A stretch of 64,000 bases of DNA from Solobacterium sp. Its GTDB lineage: Bacteria > Bacillota_I > Bacilli_A > Erysipelotrichales > Erysipelotrichaceae. The first letter of the stretch is position 1; each line of letters begins with the position of its first letter. The notes under the pieces were generated by a model. The model worked only from the letters and a program-made list of their open reading frames with translations. It had not been told where the DNA came from and made no database searches. The DNA is taken from the NCBI GenBank assembly GCA_017469885.1, contig JAFUFO010000016.1, positions 85,090-149,089 on the forward strand. The letters are read 5' to 3'. Below, in pieces: positions 1-6,907 of the stretch. Both the position numbers and the translations under genes were made by a program.

Positions 1-57
1 CCGCTGGTGACCGCGGTATCACCGATGTATAAAGTGGAAATGGAGTTTATCGACTAG
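1..57 (+). CDS. 3' end of an unidentified CDS (left edge)
   Basis: Frame 1 is open from the first base to a TAG at 55-57 and gives 18 residues ending YKVEMEFID. A bidirectional terminator follows within 30 bases, which supports this being the true end of a plus-strand gene. The fragment is too short to assign to a family. Confidence 0.5.
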   Translation, partial: PLVTAVSPMYKVEMEFID

Positions 58-85
58 TCACATTACAGATGCTTTCACCACGGAA

Positions 86-115
86 AAAGGACCGCTTGTA
101 TTCAGGCGGTCCTTT
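86..115. terminator. bidirectional intrinsic terminator
   Basis: A 10-bp perfect stem (AAAGGACCGC, 86-95, with 106-115) surrounds a 10-base loop and is flanked by A/T runs on both sides. It ends the left-edge gene on the plus strand and probably rnz on the minus strand. Confidence 0.8.
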
Positions 116-132
116 AATGTTGATCAGTTGTT

Positions 133-1068
133 TCAGGCTTCCGTGCCGTCCTCATCATCCGGATAGTTCAGCACCGTGTGCATCCCGCACGTTCCGCAGT
201 GACTGTTGGGAAACAGGATGCGGGCGTTGTCGATCCACTGTTCGGGATTGGTTTCCGAAGGCGAGAAATGGGTCAGCCAGAGTTCTTTTGCGCCGGCCGC
301 AGCCGCAAGCGCTGCCGCCTCGGAAAAGATCATGTGGTGTTTGACCTTTGCGGCCTCCAGCCGTTCATCATCTCCGTACATGCCTTCAAAGATCGCAAGA
401 TCTGCGTCTTTTGCCGCGCTCGAGATTACATCCGTCGGACGGGTATCCGTACAGTAGGTAACCTTGATGCCGCGGCGTTCTTCACCCAGCACCATGTCCG
501 GAGTATAGACGAGTCCCTGATCACGGATCACTTCATTTTTCTGAAGCCGGCTCCAGTATTTGATCGGGATATGATACTTTGCGGCCTGTTCCGGATCAAA
601 CCGGCGGCGGCGCTGCAGTTCTATGGAATACCCGTAGGTGCGCACGCTGTGCTTTACCGCAAAGGCATGGATATGCAGGAGCGAACCGTCCGGAAACGGA
701 AAGCGGTATTCCGGCTTTTTCAGTTCCACGGTCTGCACTTCAAACGGGATGCCGGCCGCAATGCACAGGCCGGACACCACCTGAAGCAGGTTCTCCGGGC
801 CGACGATCGTCACCGGCTCCGTACGTCCCGACATTCCCATCGACATGAGAATTCCCGGCAGACCCATGACATGGTCGCCATGAAAATGGGTCAGGAGTAT
901 CAGATCGATATTGTGCGCGCTGCATCCGGCTTCCTTCATCGCGATCTGGGTGCCCTCGCCGCAGTCGATCAGGATTCCCCTGCCGTTGTACTGCACGTAG
1001 AGCGATGTCAGCCAGCGATCCGGAAGCGGCATGGTTCCGCCGCATCCAAGCAATGTCACATCAAGCAT
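133..1068 (-). CDS. rnz: ribonuclease Z (tRNA 3'-processing endonuclease)
   Basis: This 311-residue metallo-beta-lactamase-fold protein matches the usual size of the short RNase Z, which removes 3' trailers from pre-tRNAs in the cytoplasm. The N-terminus carries the family-typical LLGCGGTMP segment. The zinc motif HFHGDH lies near residue 61, further metal ligands lie at CTDTRP and in THFSPSE near the C-terminus, and the central region carries the exosite arm expected of the family. The ATG is preceded by AAGGA at good spacing. An extended -10 (TGCTAAAAT) lies about 40 bases upstream on the minus strand. It appears to be a single-gene transcript. Confidence 0.93.
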   Translation of the reverse strand: MLDVTLLGCGGTMPLPDRWLTSLYVQYNGRGILIDCGEGTQIAMKEAGCSAHNIDLILLTHFHGDHVMGLPGILMSMGMSGRTEPVTIVGPENLLQVVSGLCIAAGIPFEVQTVELKKPEYRFPFPDGSLLHIHAFAVKHSVRTYGYSIELQRRRRFDPEQAAKYHIPIKYWSRLQKNEVIRDQGLVYTPDMVLGEERRGIKVTYCTDTRPTDVISSAAKDADLAIFEGMYGDDERLEAAKVKHHMIFSEAAALAAAAGAKELWLTHFSPSETNPEQWIDNARILFPNSHCGTCGMHTVLNYPDDEDGTEA

Positions 1069-1131
1069 AAGTATCAGTCCTTGTTTAAAGCAGTTTATAT
1101 TTTAGCACGCTGTTGAGTGTCCGGACACAAT

Positions 1132-1157
1132 AAGAAAAGCCGGCAGTGTCTGCCGGC
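1132..1157 (-). terminator. intrinsic terminator of serC-serA
   Basis: A 7-bp perfect stem (GCCGGCA, 1139-1145, with 1151-1157) and 5-base loop is followed on the minus strand by a T-rich tract (1132-1138). It lies directly after the serA stop. Confidence 0.8.
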
Positions 1158-1165
1158 ATGTGTGA

Positions 1166-2329
1166 TTATTTGATGACACGGACCCGGTAAACACCGTCAA
1201 GCCCGCAGAGCTTTGCGACCGTGATGGCATCCGCAGCGCTGTCAAGATCCACCATGGTATATGCGACGTCACCGCGTGACTTGTTCGCCATTTCCGCAAT
1301 GTTCAGACCTGCATCACCGAGGATCGAAGTGAATCCGGTAATCATGTTCTTCTGATTCTTGTGGAAAATACCGATCCGGCTCACGGTTGAGCAGACGCCC
1401 ATATCGCATGCAGGATAGTTTACGGAATTGCGGATGTTTCCGTTCTCAAGATATTCCTGCAGTTCATCGACCGCCATCTTTGCGCAGTTGTCCTCCGACT
1501 CTGCGGTGGATGCGCCGAGGTGCGGTGTGGTAATGCAGTTGGGATGACCGGCAACCGTCGTATTCGGGAAATCACTGACATAGCGGTGAACCTTGCCGGA
1601 ATCGAGCGCCTTGAGCATTGCCTCTTCATCAACCAGCGCATCTCTTGCCATATTGATGATGACAACGCCGTCTTTCATCATATCGATGGCTTCCGCATTG
1701 ATCATCTTTTTTGTCTGATCCATCAGCGGTACATGAATCGTGATGTAATCACAGTTGCGGTAAATATCCTCAACATTCACAACATGCGTGATCTTGCGGG
1801 ACAGATGCCATGCATGCTCGACCGAAACATAAGGGTCATAGCCGTATACATCCATATCCATATAGACCGCGGAGTTGGCAACCTGAACACCGATTGCGCC
1901 AAGACCGATAATGCCGAGTTTCTTGCCCTTCAGTTCGGTACCGGCAAACTGTTTCTTCTGCTTTTCGGTATCGGCAGCGATGTCCGCATCGCCCTTGTTC
2001 TCTCTGACCCAGTTGATTCCTTCGACGATGTCGCGGCTCGCCAGCAGCATCCCCGCAAAGACGAGTTCCTTGACACCGTTGGCATTGGCACCCGGCGTAT
2101 TGAATACGACGATGCCCTGTTCGGAACAGCGGTCAAGCGGAATGTTGTTTACGCCGGCACCGGCACGGGCAATCGCAAGAAGCTTATCGCCGAATTCCAT
2201 GTCATGGAGCCGGGCAGACCGTACGAGCAGCCCGGCTGCCTCATTGACATCTTTCGTCGGTTCAAAGCCCGCATGGAAGCGTTTGAGACCGACTTCCGCA
2301 ATATTGTTCAGGCATGCATACTTAGGCAT
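1166..2329 (-). CDS. serA: D-3-phosphoglycerate dehydrogenase
   Basis: SerA oxidises 3-phosphoglycerate to 3-phosphohydroxypyruvate with NAD, the first step of serine synthesis. The 387 residues show the D-2-hydroxyacid dehydrogenase layout. The NAD-binding GLGAIG motif lies near residue 145. The catalytic Arg is in NMARDALVDE and the catalytic His in TPHLGAST. A C-terminal ACT domain of about 75 residues is probably a serine-sensing module. This is the short form without the extra allosteric-substrate-binding domain. The start overlaps the end of serC by 8 bases, so the two are co-transcribed and probably translationally coupled. No serB is seen here. Confidence 0.93.
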   Translation of the reverse strand: MPKYACLNNIAEVGLKRFHAGFEPTKDVNEAAGLLVRSARLHDMEFGDKLLAIARAGAGVNNIPLDRCSEQGIVVFNTPGANANGVKELVFAGMLLASRDIVEGINWVRENKGDADIAADTEKQKKQFAGTELKGKKLGIIGLGAIGVQVANSAVYMDMDVYGYDPYVSVEHAWHLSRKITHVVNVEDIYRNCDYITIHVPLMDQTKKMINAEAIDMMKDGVVIINMARDALVDEEAMLKALDSGKVHRYVSDFPNTTVAGHPNCITTPHLGASTAESEDNCAKMAVDELQEYLENGNIRNSVNYPACDMGVCSTVSRIGIFHKNQKNMITGFTSILGDAGLNIAEMANKSRGDVAYTMVDLDSAADAITVAKLCGLDGVYRVRVIK

Positions 2330-3422
2330 TGTTCACATCCTCCGCATGTTCTTCTTCGAATTTCTTCATGAAGGCAACGAGCGCTTCCACGCCTTCCTTC
2401 GGCATCGCATTGTAGAGCGACGCACGCATTCCGCCGACAGAACGGTGACCCTTCAGGGATACAAGACCCGCAGCTTCCGCTTCCTTGACGAACAGCTTGT
2501 CGAGATCTTCGTTTCCCGTCACAAACGGAACATTCATCAGCGAGCGGTCTTCCTTTACGACCGTGCCCTTGAAGAGTTTTGACTGATCAAGGAAGTCGTA
2601 GAGGATCTTCGCCTTTTCTTCGTTATGCTTTGCCATCGCTTCCAGGCCGCCCTGTTCCTTCAGCCACTTGAAGACCAGGCCGCAGACATAGATATTCCAG
2701 CACGGCGGCGTGTTGTACAGGCTGCCCGCATCCGCATGCGTCTTGTATCTCAGCATTGTCGGAACCCAGTCCGGAAGCTCATCCGGAATCAGATCCCTGC
2801 GCACGATGACAATGGTCACACCGGCCGGACCGACATTCTTCTGAACACCGCCGTAAAGCATGCCGTACTTTGTGACATCGACCGGACGGCTCAGGAAGTT
2901 ACTGGAAATATCCGCCACAAGAATGTGACCCTTGGTGTCCGGCAGTGTCTTGTATTCCGTACCGTAAATCGTGTTGTTTTCACAGATGTAGACATAATCC
3001 GCGTCCTCCGGAATCGGAAGATCCGTGCAGTCCGGCAGATACGAGAAAGTCTTGTCTGCGGAAGATGCGACCACGACCGCTTCTCCGTACTTGGACGCTT
3101 CCGCGCAGGCTTTCTTTGCCCACTGACCGGTTACGATAAACGCTGCCTTATGATTCTTCATCAGATTCATGGGAATCATTGCGAACTGTGTAGACGCGCC
3201 TCCCTGCAGGAACATCACGGCATAATCATCAGGAATTCCCATCAGATCACGCAGATCCTGTTCTGCTTCCTTGATAATCGCATCGTAGACTTTTCCGCGG
3301 TGGGACATCTCCATAACGGACATTCCGCTGCCCTTGTAGTCCAGCATATCGGCTGCGCATTGTTTCAGCACGGTTTCCGGAAGCACTGCCGGACCGGCTG
3401 AGAAGTTATAAACACGGCTCAT
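2322..3422 (-). CDS. serC: phosphoserine aminotransferase
   Basis: SerC is a PLP enzyme that converts 3-phosphohydroxypyruvate and glutamate to phosphoserine; it follows SerA in the pathway but precedes it in this operon. The N-terminus YNFSAGPAVLP is diagnostic for the family, and the PLP lysine lies in the YGGVQKNVGPAG segment near residue 200. I place the start at the ATG at 3422 rather than one seven codons upstream. An AGGGGG site lies just ahead of 3422, and the family N-terminus begins there. The product is 366 residues, normal for the family. Confidence 0.93.
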   Translation of the reverse strand: MSRVYNFSAGPAVLPETVLKQCAADMLDYKGSGMSVMEMSHRGKVYDAIIKEAEQDLRDLMGIPDDYAVMFLQGGASTQFAMIPMNLMKNHKAAFIVTGQWAKKACAEASKYGEAVVVASSADKTFSYLPDCTDLPIPEDADYVYICENNTIYGTEYKTLPDTKGHILVADISSNFLSRPVDVTKYGMLYGGVQKNVGPAGVTIVIVRRDLIPDELPDWVPTMLRYKTHADAGSLYNTPPCWNIYVCGLVFKWLKEQGGLEAMAKHNEEKAKILYDFLDQSKLFKGTVVKEDRSLMNVPFVTGNEDLDKLFVKEAEAAGLVSLKGHRSVGGMRASLYNAMPKEGVEALVAFMKKFEEEHAEDVNNA

Positions 3423-3454
3423 ATTTGTTTCCCCCTGCCACAATAACGAGACCT

Positions 3455-3477
3455 ATTATAGGTGATTTTGTTCACAA
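3455..3477 (-). promoter_or_regulatory. putative serC promoter with TGTGA-N6-TCAC element
   Basis: On the minus strand a perfect TATAAT (3455-3460) lies about 33 bases ahead of the serC ATG. The -35 region is poor. Just upstream of the -10 is an imperfect palindrome TGTGA-N6-TCACC, which resembles a CRP/FNR-type half-site pair. An activator or repressor site is possible, but no regulator is identified. Confidence 0.4.
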
Positions 3478-3510
3478 ATCGAGAGAAAAGTTCACGGAAT
3501 TCCGAAAAAT

Positions 3511-3552
3511 GTTTCAAAATATGAAACTCTTTATGAAAATTGTTTCATAAAG
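3511..3552. repeat. two adjacent perfect palindromes upstream of serC
   Basis: GTTTCA-N5-TGAAAC (3511-3527) is followed by CTTTATGAAA-N4-TTTCATAAAG (3529-3552). Both share TGAAA/TTTCA half-sites. They lie 50-95 bases upstream of the serC -10, beyond the terminator of the next gene. A tandem operator is the simplest reading. The second could also be a hairpin in the trailing transcript of the upstream gene. Confidence 0.5.
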
Positions 3553-3580
3553 AAAAAGCCTCCGCTCAGCCGCGGAAGCC
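3552..3580 (-). terminator. intrinsic terminator overlapping a stop codon
   Basis: Read on the minus strand, a GC-rich stem (TTCCGC with GCGGAG, one G-T pair) spans the stop codon of the upstream gene and runs into a T5 tract. The last four codons and the stop form the 5' arm. Confidence 0.7.
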
Positions 3581-4237
3581 GCCTTTGACCATTCTGACCC
3601 GGTCACCTTCCTCCGAACGCTTCATTTTGTCGGAGCCGATGGACTGCGTATAAATGATTCCGGTCTCAATCGGTTCATCGCTTACCTTCTCGATATCCGC
3701 AATGGCACCGTTAAGATACTCACAGTTGTTGAAATTGCCGCTGGACGCAAGTCCGTTGGCACCGCCGAAGTAGGCAATCGCCTTATCCGTATCAATGACA
3801 AACTCCAGCACATGCCCGTTGGAGTCGGCACTGCATCCGTTGGACGCATGGACCGATGCCTTGGCATCCACTTTTACAACAGGAATCGTGATGCCGGTAT
3901 CCAGAATGAAGTAATAGCGGGAGCCGATTTCCCCAAACGAATATGCCAGCGCCACCCCGATAAACCCGTCCTCATCGATCAGGAAGCCGGTTTCCTCATC
4001 CACCGTGCAGTGGTTATGAATGTACTGGTACTGCGCACTTCCGACACTCGTGATCATGCGGTAGTCTTCATAAGTTTTGATGTCGCTGGTGGAACAGGCA
4101 CCGATGCTTTCCGACTTGAATTCCTTTTTATAGTTCTTCAGCCGGCCAAGTGAAAAATCCTCCGGAGAATAACCCGTGAGAAGCAGCGATGCGCCTGTGC
4201 ATGCGAGCAGGCATGTAAAAAGACGTTTTATCTTCAT
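3566..4237 (-). CDS. secreted or membrane-anchored protein with a degenerate lipobox
   Basis: The 223-residue protein begins with a basic n-region (MKIKR) and a hydrophobic core (LFTCLLACTGASLLL), typical of a signal peptide. The position where a lipoprotein would have its cysteine reads LLTGY-S, so Tyr replaces Cys and lipid attachment is not expected. The remainder has no recognised domain; it is mixed beta-rich sequence with several Cys. Start chosen at 4237 because GGAG precedes it and the signal peptide begins there, not at the longer ATG 14 codons upstream. It seems to be transcribed alone and ends in its own terminator. Confidence 0.6.
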   Translation of the reverse strand: MKIKRLFTCLLACTGASLLLTGYSPEDFSLGRLKNYKKEFKSESIGACSTSDIKTYEDYRMITSVGSAQYQYIHNHCTVDEETGFLIDEDGFIGVALAYSFGEIGSRYYFILDTGITIPVVKVDAKASVHASNGCSADSNGHVLEFVIDTDKAIAYFGGANGLASSGNFNNCEYLNGAIADIEKVSDEPIETGIIYTQSIGSDKMKRSEEGDRVRMVKGGFRG

Positions 4238-4304
4238 AAAACCAGCTCCATTGTACGCTGTGCGCTGATTTTGCGTCAAATAATGCCCCTGCCAGATCTG
4301 TCAC

Positions 4305-4339
4305 CAGAAAAAAATCCGGACTGCCGTACAGCCCGGATT
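4305..4339 (-). terminator. intrinsic terminator of the DUF4230 gene
   Basis: A perfect AATCCGG (4313-4319) / CCGGATT (4333-4339) stem is followed on the minus strand by a run of T (plus-strand A run at 4308-4314). Confidence 0.75.
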
Positions 4340-4348
4340 CAATGGTGA

Positions 4349-5152
4349 TTAACGGAATACCACTTCCAGAGAATAGTCTTTTGCGACGCCTTTGATGATC
4401 GGGGAGTACATCTCCCAGACGGACAGGATCGCGAAGCGGTCGGCATTGTCCAGCACGTTGGAAGTATCCAGTTTTTCCTGCATCTTCTGGCGTGCCTCCG
4501 CCTGGATATCGCGGTTCTGTTCGGGTGTCAGTTTGATATCCCCGAACGCAAGCAGGCCGTTGGTCGTATCACCGAACATGATCTGATCTTCCGGAATATT
4601 GAGCGGTTCCTGTCTTGGGTGCGGGATCTTCAGCGTAATCAGCTTTTCTTCTTCATTGAACGAGATATCCGATTTCCGCAGCTGTCCAAGATCCACCGTA
4701 TACACTGCCGTTCCCGTGAATGTGATTACCTTCATCTTTGTGAATGCGCCCCAGTTCAGAAAGCCGGTATCCGTAACGGTTACCGCATCGGATACTTCCT
4801 GAGAGAAGACTTCGAGCTTCTTAAGCTTGGCGGAATCACCGAGGATTGCCTCCTCAAAGTCCGCGGCGGTATAGCCGAAAATGCTGTTGTCTTCCAGCAC
4901 AAGATCATGCGATTGAGCTTCTTCCGAGAATGTGGTAAGTGACTGAAATCCCTGATGCATTGCGTTGATCTTCGGGAGAATCAGACCGGCGATGAGGCCA
5001 ATGACAATCAGGGACGGAAGAATCTGAAGCCACGCGCCGGATTTTCCGCCTTTTTTGGCGCCGCGGGCAGCGGCCTGTTCCACACGCTTGAGAAATTCTT
5101 CTTCGTGTTCCTGGGTGCTGCGTTCATTCTGTACATTCTTTTCCTCACTCAT
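4349..5152 (-). CDS. DUF4230 membrane-anchored protein
   Basis: The 267-residue protein has an acidic N-terminal tail with a basic AARGAKKGGKSG stretch. One membrane segment follows (about residues 42-61, LQILPSLIVIGLIAGLILP). The rest is a predicted extracytoplasmic domain. Its middle part (GTAVYTVDLGQL, later LITLKIPHPRQEPL) resembles DUF4230, a family of unknown role with an alternating beta-strand layout. AAGGAGGG precedes the ATG at normal spacing. A perfect GTTCCG-N3-CGGAAC palindrome lies upstream and may be an operator. The family assignment is by pattern only. Confidence 0.6.
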   Translation of the reverse strand: MSEEKNVQNERSTQEHEEEFLKRVEQAAARGAKKGGKSGAWLQILPSLIVIGLIAGLILPKINAMHQGFQSLTTFSEEAQSHDLVLEDNSIFGYTAADFEEAILGDSAKLKKLEVFSQEVSDAVTVTDTGFLNWGAFTKMKVITFTGTAVYTVDLGQLRKSDISFNEEEKLITLKIPHPRQEPLNIPEDQIMFGDTTNGLLAFGDIKLTPEQNRDIQAEARQKMQEKLDTSNVLDNADRFAILSVWEMYSPIIKGVAKDYSLEVVFR

Positions 5153-5192
5153 TGTTCATCCCTCCTTACGGATTATGATATCGTTTTCCGAT

Positions 5193-5209
5193 CGTTCCGT
5201 TACGGAACG
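5193..5209. promoter_or_regulatory. palindrome ahead of the DUF4230 gene
   Basis: CGTTCCG-TTA-CGGAACG is a perfect 7-bp inverted repeat. It lies 41 bases upstream of the DUF4230 start, near a possible minus-strand -10 (CATAAT). No T tract follows it on either strand, so it is not a terminator. A similar GTTCCG-N4-CGGAAC sits ahead of the GlsB-like gene at 35001-35016. Confidence 0.4.
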
Positions 5210-5211
5210 GA

Positions 5212-5802
5212 TCAGTCGGTATGAATATTGTCCCGAAACAGTGTTTCCGGGAGAATATGCCGGTAAAGGGTCTCATAATTGCGGATCACATCTTTCCGGT
5301 GATGCGGACCATGGGATCCCGCCTCCAGAATGCGGAAGTCCACTCCAAAGCAGCGAGCATCAATGCCGGTATCCAGAATTCCGTTGCGGAGGTAAAACTC
5401 CATGCGGCGTTTCCGCAGTGCCGCTTCATCCTCATCTCTACCGGAATCCGGAAGTTCCACTTCAATAATTACATATTCCTTATCCTTCAGCCAGTTTCCC
5501 AGCAGCCGCAGCATTTCACTTCCGGCACCGCTGCTGCGCCGTTCGGGAATCACCGCAAGGTAGTCAATCAGGCATGCGTCTTTCACATCGATCAGACATG
5601 CATAGCCGATGATTTCCTCATGATCCAGAAGACCGAGAAACCGGTAATACCCTTCTGCGATTCCCCGTTCGATCATTTCCAGCGGTTTCAGTTCGGAAGA
5701 AGGAAAATCTTCTTTCATGTGTTCGAGGTAAATCCTGCGCTGCTGTTCTTCATCAAGCAGTGCAAGGCGCAGATTCTTCTGCTGTGTTCTGTGTTCCGGC
5801 AT
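5212..5802 (-). CDS. GNAT family N-acetyltransferase
   Basis: The 196-residue protein carries the GNAT core. A beta strand (IIGYACLIDV) is followed by the strand-loop-helix LIDYLAVIPERRSSGAGSEML, where the acetyl-CoA pyrophosphate loop reads RSSGAGS. Helix and strand elements follow, through EFYLRNGI. The substrate cannot be read from sequence. The SD (AGGAG) lies inside the last codons of the small membrane-protein gene immediately upstream, two bases away, so the two are one operon. Confidence 0.8.
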   Translation of the reverse strand: MPEHRTQQKNLRLALLDEEQQRRIYLEHMKEDFPSSELKPLEMIERGIAEGYYRFLGLLDHEEIIGYACLIDVKDACLIDYLAVIPERRSSGAGSEMLRLLGNWLKDKEYVIIEVELPDSGRDEDEAALRKRRMEFYLRNGILDTGIDARCFGVDFRILEAGSHGPHHRKDVIRNYETLYRHILPETLFRDNIHTD

Positions 5803-5804
5803 TC

Positions 5805-5969
5805 TTATTCTCCTGCCGTTCGGCGTTCATTTCTCGCGTCGAGAAGCCCGCGGATATAGGGTCGGATCAGCTTATCAATGGGAAGTTTGTATTTCCGGCA
5901 CATGGCAGTGCCGAACAGAATCAGAATCAGACTGATTCCGATAAATATAAGATGTCCCTGACTGTACAT
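5805..5969 (-). CDS. 54-residue membrane protein upstream of the GNAT gene
   Basis: An ATG at 5969 with AGGGG at good spacing opens 54 codons ending at TAA 5805-5807. The protein starts MYSQGHLIF, has one hydrophobic segment (about residues 7-22, rich in Ile/Leu) and a basic tail (KYKLPIDKLIRPYIRG). A TATAAT lies on the minus strand at 6006-6011, about 37 bases upstream. Coupling to the GNAT gene (2-base gap) supports it being real. No family is recognised. Confidence 0.7.
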   Translation of the reverse strand: MYSQGHLIFIGISLILILFGTAMCRKYKLPIDKLIRPYIRGLLDARNERRTAGE

Positions 5970-6069
5970 GATAATCCCCTGTTACCGAAACCGGCATTAC
6001 ATATTATTATACGAATGGATATCCTTTAAGTAACATCCATGCAGTGATTTTTCAGAAAGGCGAACGACG

Positions 6070-6804
6070 ATGAGCTATCAGACACAGAACAGGCCGGAAT
6101 ACCCGACAGTTCCCGAAGAGGAAACCGAACAGACCGCTGCATCCGCCGGAACCGCAGAAACGCAGAAATCTGGTACACTGCGCATTCTTGCGGTAATCCT
6201 GGTCAGCGTGCTGTGTTTTTCTGCCGGCGTCTTTCTCCGTACCCGGACAAATGACCCGTTCCGCATGACCGCCGAACCGGGAAGACTGCCGCTTTCGGAA
6301 TATGTGCTGCGGGACTGTGATACCGGAGAACCGGTTCAGGGATACCGTGTGGAAGGCTTCAGTGACACCTATACCTTTACCTTCAGTCTGAATCACTATG
6401 AGACATCCCGCGGAATCGGAATCGGCAGTTCCTGGAATGACTTCGTGGAAGCTTACGGGGACATTTATGTTTATGAGGCGGAATCCGGCAGCACCCTTAT
6501 TCATCCGGATGAGCCTATGACTGTGCAGGAGTTTCATGATACGTATGTCACGACCGGAGAGATGGACCCGGCGGTCTCTGAACTTAAGATCTCGTTCATG
6601 ACCGGTACGGACGGAAAGAATCTCTATTACACGGATGGGGATATGCTGAGGGCGAAGAATAACTATGAACACATGCCCGGACTTTTCAAGCCGGTTCTTG
6701 AAGAGGATGAACGTCCTTCCCGCTTCTTCCTGGACTTCACCTTCCAGCCGAAAGACGGAGGCACACTTGACTTTATGTACTCCGGTTCATATCCCGAATA
6801 CTGA
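6070..6804 (+). CDS. single-pass membrane protein, paralogue of the one at 31305
   Basis: The 244-residue protein has an acidic, Thr/Ala-rich cytoplasmic N-terminus. One membrane segment follows (about residues 39-56, ILAVILVSVLCFSAGVFL), then an extracytoplasmic domain of about 185 residues. Both it and the protein at 31305-32078 carry the blocks HYETSRGI, GSSW/GSTW and FVEAYGD. They also share a similar LP(L/I)(S/E)EYVL start to the outer domain and an FYLEFDF/FFLDFTF-like end, so they are diverged copies of one family. I do not recognise a known domain. It is divergently transcribed from the GNAT pair and has its own terminator, so it is not obviously part of the exporter downstream. Confidence 0.65.
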   Translation: MSYQTQNRPEYPTVPEEETEQTAASAGTAETQKSGTLRILAVILVSVLCFSAGVFLRTRTNDPFRMTAEPGRLPLSEYVLRDCDTGEPVQGYRVEGFSDTYTFTFSLNHYETSRGIGIGSSWNDFVEAYGDIYVYEAESGSTLIHPDEPMTVQEFHDTYVTTGEMDPAVSELKISFMTGTDGKNLYYTDGDMLRAKNNYEHMPGLFKPVLEEDERPSRFFLDFTFQPKDGGTLDFMYSGSYPEY

Positions 6805-6808
6805 CTGA

Positions 6809-6832
6809 CATCCCCGCAGAGGGGATGTTTTT
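6809..6832 (+). terminator. intrinsic terminator
   Basis: A 7-bp perfect stem (CATCCCC 6809-6815 with GGGGATG 6821-6827) is followed by T5, five bases after the upstream stop codon. Confidence 0.85.
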
Positions 6833-6843
6833 ATGACGCAGTA

Positions 6844-6873
6844 TTGTTTTTTATTTAAAATAATTGATATAAG
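6844..6873 (+). promoter_or_regulatory. putative promoter of the exporter operon
   Basis: TTGTTT (6844-6849) and TATAAG (6868-6873) are separated by 18 bases in an AT-rich stretch just after the upstream terminator. The GGAGG of the first exporter gene lies 23 bases downstream. Confidence 0.5.
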
Positions 6874-6907
6874 TATTTTTTATTTACTGCAGTTCGGAGG
6901 ACAGCGA

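Noticed and set aside
5193..5209. Terminator for the GNAT gene
   Set aside because: The stem is perfect, but no T tract follows on the minus strand, so an operator is more likely.
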